This document shows positions 1 to 7,380 of a stretch of 10,605 nucleotides of DNA, piece after piece. The translations under genes and the position numbers were made by a program. The notes beneath the pieces are model-generated. The model had not been told where the DNA came from, made no database searches, and saw nothing but the letters and a program-made list of their open reading frames with translations. How positions within the stretch are numbered: position 1 is the first letter of the stretch; each line of letters starts with the position of its first letter. Source of the DNA: an uncultured Anaerococcus sp. (lineage in GTDB: Bacteria; Bacillota; Clostridia; Tissierellales; Peptoniphilaceae); the NCBI GenBank assembly GCA_902465755.1, contig CABQOK010000029.1, forward strand, positions 1 through 10,605. The letters are read 5' to 3'.

Positions 1-83
1 TCAGCCGGCAGGCACCACTGAAAATTTCCTAAGAGAACCTTCTAACGATGGTACGATGATTATTCATAATTTTGCAACAGCCC
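1..83. mobile_element. possible end of an insertion sequence, cut by the window edge
   Basis: No recognisable gene starts here. Read on the minus strand, the segment begins at base 83 with GGGCTGTTGCAAAATT. This resembles the terminal inverted repeats of several IS families (IS6- and IS1182-like ends carry a CTGTTGCAAA-type core). On the plus strand one frame is open from base 2 to a TAG at 101-103 and reads through this end, as transposase C-termini sometimes do, but it is too short to identify. The alternative is one arm of a broken hcp terminator, because GGGCTGTTGC arms are common in terminators; the pairing arm is not visible. The call is weak because only one end is in view. Confidence 0.3.
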
Positions 84-95
84 ATCTCAAAATAT

Positions 96-1697
96 TTATT
101 TAGTAAAAAGTGGCATATCTTCTTCTACTGTTGTGTTTCCTGCTATATTAAAGTTTTCTACCAAGAAGTCTACAACTGTTGGTGATAGGAAGGCTGGAAG
201 TGTTGGTCCTAGGTGGATATTTTTTACTCCTAGACTTAGGAGGGCTAAAAGGACTATTACAGCCTTTTGTTCATACCAAGCTATATTGTATTCGATTGGT
301 AACTCGTTTATGTCATCCTTTAAGGCTAGAGCAATTTGAACGAGTGAGTATGAGTCGTTACATTGACCTGCATCTAGAACTCTTGGAATTCCGTTGATAT
401 CTCCAAGGCCTAACTTGTTGTATCTATATTTTGCACAACCTGCAGTAAGGATTACATAATCTTCTGGTAGGGCCTTAGCAAAGTCTGTGTAGTAAGATCT
501 TTCCTTGTGTCTTCCGTCACAACCTGCCATTACTACGAATTTCTTGATATTTCCTTCTTTGACTTCGCTAACTACCTTATCAGCAAGGGCTATTACTTGA
601 TTGTGGGCGAAACCTCCTACAACTTTTGTATCTTCGAGATTAGTTGGAGCTTTACATTTTTTGGCCATCTCGATAATTTCAGTAAAGTCCTTGTTGCCAT
701 TTTCGTCTGCTTCTATATGTTTACATCCTGGATAGCCTGCATTTCCTGTTGTAAACATCCTATCTTGGTAGGTGTTATTTTTCTTCATTGGAACGATACA
801 GTTGGTTGTCATAAGGATTGGGCCATTGAATTTCTCGAATTCTTCGTTTTGGCTCCACCAGCTGTTTCCGTAGTTTCCGTGGAAGTTATCATATTTTTTG
901 AATTCTGGATAGTAGTTTGCTGGAAGCATCTCAGAGTGGGTGTAGATTTCTACTCCGCTATCCTTTGCTTGATCTAGAAGCATCTTCATATCGTGAAGGT
1001 CATGACCTGAGATTAGGATTCCTGGCTTATCTCCTGCAGAATAGTCTACTTCTGTGATTTCTGGATTGCCGTAAGTTTGTGTATTAGCCTTATCAAGTAG
1101 GGCCATAGCCTTAACACCGTGGCTTCCTGTCTCCATCACAAGGTCAATTAACTTAGTGATATCTGTATATCCTTTTGTAGTCTCTTCAAGGGCCTTTGCG
1201 ATAAATTTATCTACTTCCTCATCTCTAAAGCCTAGGACATTGGCATGGTGGTTGTAGGCAGCCATTCCCTTAAGTCCGTATATTACAAGCTCTGTAAGAG
1301 ATCTTTCGTCTTCATTCATTATATTTAAAACACCAACTTCGATTGCTTTTCTAGAAAGCTCGTCATCATCGTCTGATGAGTATAGGGCAAAGTCAGAAAG
1401 ACCTTCCTTAGATACTTCTCCTAGAAGCTCATCTTTCATAGCTATAGTTTCCTTTACTATAGCAAGGATAGCCTCAGTGTCGAAGTTTGCATTGGTGATA
1501 GTTACGAAAAGATTGTTAGATAATCTATCGTAAAATCTTTCTTCTACTTCTCCCTTTTTATTTATTACTTCAGCAAGTCCCTTTGTTACATAGACTAGAA
1601 GGTCTTGCATGTTTGCTGTATCTTCCTTCTTTCCACATACGCCTTGGACCTTACATCCTTCATTCTTGAAAGTTTCTTGACATTGAAAACAAAACAT
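96..1697 (-). CDS. hcp: hydroxylamine reductase / hybrid cluster protein, class I
   Basis: This 533-aa protein is a full-length hybrid cluster protein, a cytoplasmic iron-sulfur enzyme. The family reduces hydroxylamine to ammonia in vitro and acts as a nitric oxide reductase in vivo. The N-terminal cysteines C3, C6, C15 and C21 have the CX2C-X8-C-X5-C spacing of the class I [4Fe-4S] site found in strict anaerobes. Candidate ligands of the hybrid [4Fe-2O-2S] cluster are all present in order: H232 (GHDLHD), E256 (HSEMLPA), C300 (TTNC), C393 (AGCDGR, the persulfide position), C421 (TAGC), C446 (GQCND), E476 and K478 (WYEQKA). The ATG follows an AGGAG site at good spacing. The gene diverges from crr, and its promoter carries an FNR-geometry palindrome. 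No hcr reductase gene lies beside it. The assignment is secure. Confidence 0.97.
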   Translation of the reverse strand: MFCFQCQETFKNEGCKVQGVCGKKEDTANMQDLLVYVTKGLAEVINKKGEVEERFYDRLSNNLFVTITNANFDTEAILAIVKETIAMKDELLGEVSKEGLSDFALYSSDDDDELSRKAIEVGVLNIMNEDERSLTELVIYGLKGMAAYNHHANVLGFRDEEVDKFIAKALEETTKGYTDITKLIDLVMETGSHGVKAMALLDKANTQTYGNPEITEVDYSAGDKPGILISGHDLHDMKMLLDQAKDSGVEIYTHSEMLPANYYPEFKKYDNFHGNYGNSWWSQNEEFEKFNGPILMTTNCIVPMKKNNTYQDRMFTTGNAGYPGCKHIEADENGNKDFTEIIEMAKKCKAPTNLEDTKVVGGFAHNQVIALADKVVSEVKEGNIKKFVVMAGCDGRHKERSYYTDFAKALPEDYVILTAGCAKYRYNKLGLGDINGIPRVLDAGQCNDSYSLVQIALALKDDINELPIEYNIAWYEQKAVIVLLALLSLGVKNIHLGPTLPAFLSPTVVDFLVENFNIAGNTTVEEDMPLFTK

Positions 1698-1738
1698 AAA
1701 TAAACTCCTTTTTTCTTTTTCTTAACTTAACTGTCTCT

Positions 1739-1767
1739 ATTATAAACCACCAGTATATATATAATCT
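1739..1767 (-). promoter_or_regulatory. hcp promoter
   Basis: On the minus strand a perfect TATAAT -10 box lies at 1739-1744, about 41 bp upstream of the hcp start codon. The hexamer 17 bp upstream (1762-1767, AGATTA) is a poor -35 box. A weak -35 with an abutting palindrome is typical of an activator-dependent promoter. The predicted start of transcription is near 1732-1733. Confidence 0.6.
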
Positions 1768-1781
1768 GTAACATATGTTAC
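1768..1781. promoter_or_regulatory. Crp/Fnr-type operator (possible HcpR site) upstream of hcp
   Basis: GTAACATATGTTAC is a perfect 14-bp palindrome with 5-N4-5 half-sites, the same geometry as an FNR box (TTGAT-N4-ATCAA). Its centre (1774.5) lies about 41.5-42.5 bp upstream of the predicted hcp start, the class II activator position for Crp/Fnr proteins. HcpR, a Crp/Fnr-family regulator, is known to control hcp in many anaerobes, so HcpR is the natural candidate. The regulator gene is not in this window. Confidence 0.6.
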
Positions 1782-1793
1782 GTAAAATGATTT

Positions 1794-1822
1794 TTTACAA
1801 AATATTAGTATATTAATAATAA
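1794..1822 (+). promoter_or_regulatory. candidate crr promoter
   Basis: A TTTACA -35 box (1794-1799) and a TAATAA -10 box (1817-1822) are separated by 17 bp, upstream of crr. A second -10-like TATAAA at 1832-1837 has no good -35 and would leave almost no leader. The -35 lies 12 bp beyond the hcp palindrome, so the same regulator could affect both genes. Confidence 0.45.
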
Positions 1823-1857
1823 GAAAGATGATATAAACATGAAAACAAGGAGGTACT

Positions 1858-2394
1858 ATGTCATTTTTAGATAAAATCAAGGGTGCTTTTTCTGGTGATA
1901 GTAAGAAAAACGAAACTGTAGAAGAAGTAAGAGAAGTTAGATCAGATGAGATAATTCTTGCTCCACTTACAGGAGAAGTTAAGGACATCAAGGAATGTAG
2001 CGACCCAGTGTTTGCCCAAGAAATCGTAGGCAAAGGAGTAATCATTGTTCCAAGTGAAGGAAAAGTTTATGCTCCAGTTGATGGCAAGATCTCAATGCTT
2101 GCTGAGACAGGACACGCTGTTGGAATCACATCAGATAATGGTACAGACCTACTAATCCACATAGGACTTGATACAGTTGAGCTTGAAGGAAAACCATTCG
2201 ATATCAAAGCAGAAAATAATGCTAATGTAAAACGTGGAGATCTTCTAATCGAATTCAACATCGAAGAAATCAAAGCTAACGGTAAGGAAATCCAATCACC
2301 AGTTATCGTAACAAATACAGATGATAAGACAATAACAAGCCTAAAACTCGGTCAAATCAACCATGGAGAAGATTTACTAAAGATTGAAGCTTAA
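1858..2394 (+). CDS. crr: PTS glucose-type EIIA component
   Basis: This is a 178-aa free-standing EIIA of the glucose family (PTS_EIIA_1), a soluble cytoplasmic phosphocarrier. It takes phosphate from HPr and passes it to a sugar-specific EIIB/EIIC permease. The domain spans about residues 30-178, after a charged linker of about 28 residues. H101 in LLIHIGLDTV is the phosphorylated histidine. H86 in ETGHAVGI is the second active-site histidine. Their 15-residue spacing matches H75 and H90 of the E. coli protein. The ATG sits 3 nt after a near-perfect AAGGAGGT. No EIIB or EIIC is adjacent, so it probably serves permeases encoded elsewhere and may have a regulatory role. A terminator follows at once. 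Confidence 0.93.
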   Translation: MSFLDKIKGAFSGDSKKNETVEEVREVRSDEIILAPLTGEVKDIKECSDPVFAQEIVGKGVIIVPSEGKVYAPVDGKISMLAETGHAVGITSDNGTDLLIHIGLDTVELEGKPFDIKAENNANVKRGDLLIEFNIEEIKANGKEIQSPVIVTNTDDKTITSLKLGQINHGEDLLKIEA

Positions 2395-2401
2395 TAATAA
2401 G

Positions 2402-2431
2402 GGGACTGTTGCAATTGTAGCAGCCCTTTTT
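2402..2431 (+). terminator. rho-independent terminator after crr
   Basis: GGG, a bulged A, then CTGTTGC (2402-2412) pairs with GTAGCAGCCC (2417-2426) across an AATT loop, with two G-U pairs, and is followed by TTTTT (2427-2431). It lies only 20 bp before the next gene, so the phosphatase pair is either expressed by readthrough or has a weak promoter of its own. Confidence 0.8.
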
Positions 2432-2451
2432 CTATTGATAGGGAGGAAGAA

Positions 2452-3261
2452 TTGAAATTAATCGGAGTCGATATAGACGGCACTCTTCTAAATAGTAAAA
2501 ACGAACTTACTGCTAGAACGAAAGCTAGTCTTATTAAGGCAAGTAAAATCGGCCATAAGGTCGCAATCATCACGGGCAGGGACTTTTATGCGGCAGACTT
2601 TCTGGCAAGAGACCTTGATTTTGATAAGTTCGGAGGACTTGTCTCTTCCTCTAATGGAGCCCATGTCTATGATATGAAGGCTAAGAAGACAATCATAAAT
2701 CACACCCTAGACCATACTCTAGTAAGAGAGATGATAGATTTTGGAAAGAAGCTCGGCTTTGACTATATAATCTATCATAAGGGAGAAATCTTAGCAGAAA
2801 ATAAAAGGGCCCACAGCCTAGAATTTCTGGCAAAGAAAAACAAAATGTCTTACAGAATCATAGAAAATTTAGAAGAAGAAATAGACTTCCCCCTCAATAA
2901 AGTTCTTTTCTCAGCAGAGCCTTCAATCATAAATAAAAATATAGAGAAGTTTAAGGAAAAATTTGAAAACCGAGTAAACCCAATCCACTCCATGCCCCAA
3001 TTTCTCGACTGCATGCCCCTTGATATCAATAAGGGCAGGAGCATCCTAGAAATTGCAGACTTCTTCTCGATCGAATCCAAGGACACCCTAGCCTTTGGGG
3101 ATGAGATTAACGATATGGAAATGATACAAATGGCAGGGACTGGAATCGCAATGGCTAACGCAAGCGAAATATTAAAAAAAGAGGCAGACTTCATCACTCT
3201 TTCAAACGACGAGGATGGGATAGCCTATTATATAGAAAAGAATATACTTAAGGAGAAATAA
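2452..3261 (+). CDS. Cof-type HAD phosphatase (first of tandem pair)
   Basis: This 269-aa protein is a Cof/YidA-like (type IIB) haloacid dehalogenase hydrolase. Such enzymes are cytoplasmic Mg-dependent phosphatases, usually of sugar phosphates or flavin and PLP-type phosphates. Motif I is DIDGT, with nucleophile D7 and acid/base D9. Motif II is T41 (TGR). Motif III is K194 in NKG. Motif IV is GDEIND at 216-221. The cap domain lies between about 85 and 185. The start is TTG at 2452, after GGGAGGA with 4-5 nt spacing. This choice is supported because the N-terminus aligns without gaps to the ATG-started paralogue downstream (MKLIGVD). Its TAA overlaps the next ATG by 1 nt, so the pair is probably translationally coupled. 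The substrate cannot be read from the sequence. Confidence 0.88.
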   Translation: MKLIGVDIDGTLLNSKNELTARTKASLIKASKIGHKVAIITGRDFYAADFLARDLDFDKFGGLVSSSNGAHVYDMKAKKTIINHTLDHTLVREMIDFGKKLGFDYIIYHKGEILAENKRAHSLEFLAKKNKMSYRIIENLEEEIDFPLNKVLFSAEPSIINKNIEKFKEKFENRVNPIHSMPQFLDCMPLDINKGRSILEIADFFSIESKDTLAFGDEINDMEMIQMAGTGIAMANASEILKKEADFITLSNDEDGIAYYIEKNILKEK

Positions 3262-4058
3262 TGAAACTAATCGGAGTAGACGTTGATGGAACTCTTGTAA
3301 ATAGCAAGAGAGTCATCACAGAAAAGACAAGGGAGGCCTTGATTTCTGCCATGAAAGCTGGCCACAAGGTAGTAATAGTTACAGGAAGACCAACTGCTGG
3401 AGCTAGAAATCTTGCAGAAGCCTTGGACTTTGATAAATACGGCGGTCTTATTTCAAGCTTTAATGGAGGAGCCATCACAGACTTTGCTACAGGAAAGGTC
3501 CTCGCCAACCACGAAATGGACCATGACCTTGCAGTAGAGATGATAAAATTTGCCAAAGACTTTCCTCTTGAGACCATGGTGCCTTATATGGATACTATTT
3601 TTAGCCCAAAGGTTGGCCCTTACACAGAAGGTGAGGCAAGAACTCTCATGATGAATGCTAAAGAAGTAGAAGATCTCGACCAAACAATCGACTTTCCAGT
3701 AAACAAAATCCTCTTTGCAGCAGACCCTGACCTTATAGATGAGCCAACTAGTAGGATTAAGGAGGCTTTTGGAGATGTCACAGAGCAAGTCAAATCAGCA
3801 AGATTTTATTACGAAGTTATGCCTAGGGGACTTTCTAAGGGAAATAGCCTTCTAGAAATCGCAGAGATTTTTAACATAGACCAAAAGGACATCATTGCCT
3901 TTGGTGATGAGATGAATGACGAATCTATGATAGAGGCCGCTGGAGTAGGAGTTGCCATGGGTAATGCCGTAAGTAAGATAAAAGAAATAGCAGACTACGT
4001 AACCCTCACAAATGACGAGGACGGCATAGCCTACTATCTAGATAAATTCATATTATAG
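3261..4058 (+). CDS. Cof-type HAD phosphatase (second of tandem pair)
   Basis: This 265-aa paralogue of the preceding gene is another type IIB HAD hydrolase. It has D7 and D9 (DVDGT), T41 (TGRP), K193 (LSKG) and GDEMND at 215-220. Both copies share blocks such as GHKV, DFDK, DFP.NK and a C-terminal NDEDGIAYY, so they come from a tandem duplication. The cap domain (about 85-185) differs most, which suggests different substrates. The ATG at 3261 overlaps the upstream TAA by 1 nt and has AGGAG at 3251-3255, inside the upstream gene. YidA-like sugar phosphatase activity is the nearest family function, but this is family knowledge rather than a residue-level match. Confidence 0.88.
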   Translation: MKLIGVDVDGTLVNSKRVITEKTREALISAMKAGHKVVIVTGRPTAGARNLAEALDFDKYGGLISSFNGGAITDFATGKVLANHEMDHDLAVEMIKFAKDFPLETMVPYMDTIFSPKVGPYTEGEARTLMMNAKEVEDLDQTIDFPVNKILFAADPDLIDEPTSRIKEAFGDVTEQVKSARFYYEVMPRGLSKGNSLLEIAEIFNIDQKDIIAFGDEMNDESMIEAAGVGVAMGNAVSKIKEIADYVTLTNDEDGIAYYLDKFIL

Positions 4059-4063
4059 GGCGT

Positions 4064-4160
4064 ATTAATAAATCATCTCCTGCCATTCCTAGTTTCTTCT
4101 AGGAAAATCCCAATCTATCACAAGATAAGTAGGAAGAATTTCACAGGCAGGAGAATTAAT
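4064..4160. other. structured convergent intergenic region, possible three-way junction
   Basis: This gap between convergent genes holds nested inverted repeats. A perfect 9-bp stem pairs TCTCCTGCC (4076-4084) with GGCAGGAGA (4146-4154). Outside it, ATTAAT (4064-4069) can pair with ATTAAT (4155-4160) across a 6-nt bulge. Inside it are a hairpin with a 7-bp stem, TTCCTAG/CTAGGAA (4086-4105), and a weak TATC/GATA hairpin (4116-4127). No T-run follows on either strand, so it is not a classic terminator. It may still end transcription, or be a small RNA or a repeat. Confidence 0.4.
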
Positions 4161-4171
4161 TTCTAAATTCA

Positions 4172-5764
4172 CTAACTTTTGTAATCTTCAATATTTATTA
4201 CATGGTCAAAGCTTTGAAGATAGGCTGGATCTTGGTTGTGGGTGATTACTATTCTTGTTAGCCTATCTAGGCTTTCTATTAAGCCTTCGATTGACTTAGC
4301 GCTTTTCGGATCAAGTCCGCTTGTTGGCTCATCAAAGATTAGTAAATCACTTCCCTTGTATAGGGCCCTAGCAAGCTCTAGCTTCTTCTTCTCTCCACCA
4401 GATAGACTTCCATTTTTGATTAATCCATCCTTCTTCTCATGATAAACTCGACTTAATCCTACCCTATCGATAATTCCTTCGATCCTATCTTTATCAATCC
4501 CATCATCGCCCATAGCGATATTGTTTATGAAGGTATCTTCAAATACTATAGGATTTTGTGGAATATAGTAGATATTATCATATAAGTCTTCTTCAGAAAA
4601 TTCCTTGAAATTGCCATTAGCAAAGGAAATCTCTCCCCCATAGTCTTCATTTACCTTCATAAGAATCTTTGCAAGAGTAGACTTACCAGATCCGGAATTT
4701 CCGATTATGGCATAGGACTTAGCTTTTTCTATATCCAAATCCATCTTATCAAAGACCTTGATATCTCCGTAGGCGAATGATAGATTGTTTAGCTTAAGAT
4801 CTAGTTGTGGAGCCTTTCCTTCTTTCTTGCTCTCTTCTATATCAGGAATTTCACTAATTACCATCTCCTTTATTTTCTTTGTAGATAAAATATTAACCAA
4901 ATATCCGAAAGAATCTGCTAAAGTCGCTGTAGAAATCGAAACTAACTTTAGAGAAGCTAAGAGATCTGATAATTGTAAGTATTGATTTTTCACCATAATA
5001 CTACAGATATATGTAACTAACAAAGACGATAAAATATTAATACTAAAAAGAGTTTGACCAAACATACTAATGGAAACATTTAGATGGGTCAAAGATTTCA
5101 ATAACTTATTATCATCTATATCGAATTTCTTTAAAAAGTATTCTTTGTTCTTCGATTCCTTAATTACAAAATATCCATCTAGAAATTCATTCAATCTATC
5201 AATGTAAGATGAATAATTCTCAGACCTTAAAATTTGCAAATCTGAAATTCTTTTAGAGAAAACTTTAGAAACTCCTCCAGGAAAAATAACAAAAAATATG
5301 GTAGCTAATAGAATATAAGGATGAATCTTGTAGAGGCCTACTATGTATACTATAGCTTGTCCTATACCAATTATTGCAGAAGGTAAAGTCATCAAATAAT
5401 TTAACCTTAACTGATCGACATTCTGATCTACTTGGGCGATGTATTCTCCCTTATTTTTCCCAAAAAAGCTAGATGACTTAGTATTAATTATTCCCTCCAA
5501 ATAATCATGCCTTAGGTCGCTACTTATGTATTGGGTAAAGAGCTTGCCGTTTCTCTGGGATATATAATATGATATACATGCAATAAAAACATACAAAATC
5601 GAAAGGGTAACAATCTTACTAGCACTTCCCTCGATATTCCCCAAAACAACATCTATTATTTTAGTACTAACTGTGCAATATAAGTAGATAAAATAAACTT
5701 CAATTACACCAAAAATAACCGACAAAATCAGATTCTTCTTATATCTGAGAATATACTTTTTCAT
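4172..5764 (-). CDS. ABC exporter, fused transmembrane and ATPase half-transporter
   Basis: This 530-aa half-transporter should work as a dimer in the membrane. Residues 1-300 form a type I exporter membrane domain, with hydrophobic segments near 12-32, 52-70, 130-165 and 240-258. The ATPase follows: A-loop aromatic in FAYGD (about 332), Walker A GNSGSGKST (355-363), Q-loop Q403, signature LSGGE (454-458), Walker B LLIFDE (474-479) and H-loop H509. All catalytic residues are present. A TTG directly before the ATG could also start it. I chose the ATG because an AAGAGGTG site lies 7 nt upstream of it. No peptidase C39 domain is seen. The gene is divergent from an XRE/TPR regulator, which suggests regulated export of a peptide or drug; the substrate is unknown. 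Confidence 0.9.
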   Translation of the reverse strand: MKKYILRYKKNLILSVIFGVIEVYFIYLYCTVSTKIIDVVLGNIEGSASKIVTLSILYVFIACISYYISQRNGKLFTQYISSDLRHDYLEGIINTKSSSFFGKNKGEYIAQVDQNVDQLRLNYLMTLPSAIIGIGQAIVYIVGLYKIHPYILLATIFFVIFPGGVSKVFSKRISDLQILRSENYSSYIDRLNEFLDGYFVIKESKNKEYFLKKFDIDDNKLLKSLTHLNVSISMFGQTLFSINILSSLLVTYICSIMVKNQYLQLSDLLASLKLVSISTATLADSFGYLVNILSTKKIKEMVISEIPDIEESKKEGKAPQLDLKLNNLSFAYGDIKVFDKMDLDIEKAKSYAIIGNSGSGKSTLAKILMKVNEDYGGEISFANGNFKEFSEEDLYDNIYYIPQNPIVFEDTFINNIAMGDDGIDKDRIEGIIDRVGLSRVYHEKKDGLIKNGSLSGGEKKKLELARALYKGSDLLIFDEPTSGLDPKSAKSIEGLIESLDRLTRIVITHNQDPAYLQSFDHVINIEDYKS

Positions 5765-5869
5765 CAACCCACCTCTTTCTTAACCTTATAAATAATTTTT
5801 GAATAAAACTTAATAAGATATTCATTCCTACAAGATTTTTAACTTTGTTATCTTTTATTTTACCAAAGT

Positions 5870-5899
5870 ATTATAGAAAACTCTATGACAAATTGTCTA
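5870..5899 (-). promoter_or_regulatory. promoter of the ABC exporter gene
   Basis: On the minus strand, TAGACA (-35, 5894-5899) and TATAAT (-10, 5870-5875) are separated by 18 bp. The predicted start near 5863 leaves a leader of about 98 nt before the exporter. The leader contains a weak 28-codon reading frame, reported under findings. Confidence 0.65.
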
Positions 5900-5902
5900 T
5901 AG
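5883..5902. promoter_or_regulatory. inverted-repeat operator between exporter and regulator
   Basis: CTATGACAA (5883-5891) is matched by TTGTC-T-ATAG (5893-5902), an inverted repeat with a central A and one extra T. The core GACAAATTGTC is a perfect 11-bp repeat. It covers the -35 box of the exporter promoter. It also covers plausible -35 boxes for the regulator on the other strand (ATGACA at 5885-5890 or TTGTCT at 5893-5898). This suggests that the divergent XRE protein controls both genes from here. Confidence 0.5.
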
Positions 5903-5947
5903 AATAATATATAAATATATGATAAAATATTAATTTAGGTGATGTAT

Positions 5948-6838
5948 ATGAATGATAGAAAATATATTTTTGGGAAATTCTTAAAGGATATTAGAAATAA
6001 GAGAAATTTAAGTCAAGAGAGATTGGCTGAGCTTAGTTTTATTAATATTAAAACTATTTCTAATATGGAAAATGCCAAGGCTAACTTTGATTTGGATAAC
6101 TTGGATAGACTTTCTTCCGTTTTGTCTGTCGATTTGATTGAAAAGTATTTTGAGATAATGTATGAGGATAGCTCAAGCATCGAAAACATCATTTCTTCCT
6201 TAAATAGCAAAGATAGGTATGAGGGGAAAGATCAATCACGTGAGATTAATGAACTTATAAGAATAAAAGAAAGAACTTCTAGAGATGTTGTGAAGATTAA
6301 GGCTAGCAAGTTAATTATGTTTTTTAGGAGTATGGAAATCAAAAATAATCCTGCTCTTAGAAAGAATTTGATTATTGAGGCACTAAATGCAGGTGGAAAG
6401 TTTGATTTCAACGATCTAAATAATAATTATTATGATAATATAGATTATAGGATATTGATGAACTATGCCATGTGTTTAGATGATCAACAAGAAAGGCTAA
6501 GAATTTGTAAGTTTATAGAAGATAGCGAAGTCTTAGATGAAAATTCCAGGGCAATTTTGTACCATAATATTAGTAATATCTATTACGTATTGGAAGATAA
6601 CAAGAAAGCTCTAGAATATATTAATATGGCCCTAGCTTATAATTCGAAGAATCCTAAGTCGGCTGTAATGCTTTATACAAAAGCTATTATCCTAATGGAT
6701 GATAAGCTTCCTTACGAGGATTATATTAAGGAAGCCCTCGATATTTCTAAAAAAACTGATCCTGATACTTATAATTTCATCTTACATAAATTTAAAAATA
6801 CAAAGGCTAAGCTTTCTTGTTCTAAGGAGCAATTATGA
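5948..6838 (+). CDS. XRE-family regulator with C-terminal TPR-like repeats (Rgg/PlcR-like)
   Basis: This 296-aa protein is a likely DNA-binding regulator. Residues 8-62 form an XRE helix-turn-helix, with LSQERLAELS and TISNMENAK as its core. The rest is helical, with TPR-like units near 200-233 (ILYHNISNIYYVLEDNKKA) and 236-270. This layout matches peptide-sensing RRNPP regulators such as Rgg and PlcR, but the resemblance is architectural and no ligand is proven. ATG 5948 is chosen because AGGTGA (5937-5942) lies 5 nt upstream. Starts at GTG 5939 and ATG 5942 would overlap that site. The 3' end overlaps mnmM by 4 nt (ATGA). Base composition is more AT-rich than in the flanking metabolic genes, which hints at acquisition, though this was not measured. 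Confidence 0.85.
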   Translation: MNDRKYIFGKFLKDIRNKRNLSQERLAELSFINIKTISNMENAKANFDLDNLDRLSSVLSVDLIEKYFEIMYEDSSSIENIISSLNSKDRYEGKDQSREINELIRIKERTSRDVVKIKASKLIMFFRSMEIKNNPALRKNLIIEALNAGGKFDFNDLNNNYYDNIDYRILMNYAMCLDDQQERLRICKFIEDSEVLDENSRAILYHNISNIYYVLEDNKKALEYINMALAYNSKNPKSAVMLYTKAIILMDDKLPYEDYIKEALDISKKTDPDTYNFILHKFKNTKAKLSCSKEQL

Positions 6839-7380
6839 TTGAAAGAGTAACAGATCTTGTTAAGGAAATTCTTATTAGAAAGAAAGATATGGACCTTGCT
6901 GTGGATATGACGGCAGGTAATGGGAATGATTCAGCCTTTATCCTTGATATATTGGGAGCAAAAAAGCTGATTGCCTTTGATATTCAAAAGGCAGCAAGGG
7001 AAAATACCTTAAAGCTTCTTGGCCCTAGGGATAATTTTACCTTTATTTTGGACAGTCATGCCAATATTGATAAGTATATCAAAGAAAAAATTGACTTAGC
7101 CGTCTACAATTTAGGCTATCTACCAAATTCTGATAAGACTATCACTACTAGAGCTGATTCTACTATAGAAAGTTTAGAGAAGGTCCTAAGTCTTTTGAGA
7201 AAAAAAGGCAGGGTACTTATAACCATCTATCCAGGCCATGCCCAAGGAAAGATTGAAGCAGATAGGCTCGATCATTTCCTAGAAGAACTTGACCCAAAGG
7301 ACTTTGCCATTCTCAAACTATTCTACCCAAACAAGAAAGACATCTCCCCTTATGTAGTCACAATAGAGAAGAAATCCTAA
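6835..7380 (+). CDS. mnmM: class I SAM methyltransferase, YtqB/MnmM family (tRNA wobble uridine)
   Basis: This 181-aa Rossmann methyltransferase matches the YtqB family (once called rRNA_methylase). The B. subtilis member, MnmM, methylates nm5(s2)U34 of tRNA to mnm5(s2)U in bacteria lacking MnmC. Visible signatures are the SAM-binding DMTAGNGND (24-32), FDIQ (48-51), DSHAN (73-77), the family-specific NLGYLPNSDK (92-101) and a YPGH segment (132-135). Its length is close to that of the family. The ATG overlaps the upstream regulator's stop codon by 4 nt and has AAGGAG (6824-6829), so translation is probably coupled. The stop codon overlaps that of the convergent hydrolase by 3 nt. The role is taken from the family, and target specificity is inferred. 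Confidence 0.85.
   Translation: MIERVTDLVKEILIRKKDMDLAVDMTAGNGNDSAFILDILGAKKLIAFDIQKAARENTLKLLGPRDNFTFILDSHANIDKYIKEKIDLAVYNLGYLPNSDKTITTRADSTIESLEKVLSLLRKKGRVLITIYPGHAQGKIEADRLDHFLEELDPKDFAILKLFYPNKKDISPYVVTIEKKS

Noticed and set aside
507..977. Plus-strand open frame of 156 codons
   Set aside because: It lies fully antisense to hcp, has no ribosome binding site and gives a cysteine/phenylalanine-rich product typical of a shadow frame.
2402..2431. IS inverted repeat in the crr-HAD gap (CTGTTGCAA core)
   Set aside because: It forms a proper hairpin with a T-run right after a stop codon, so a terminator explains it better.
3248..3788. Minus-strand frames opposite the HAD genes
   Set aside because: Both HAD genes keep complete motifs in the plus frame; the opposite frames lack starts with ribosome binding sites.
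5939..5947. Upstream starts (GTG 5939, ATG 5942) for the XRE regulator
   Set aside because: Both would overlap the AGGTGA site, which is ideally placed for ATG 5948.
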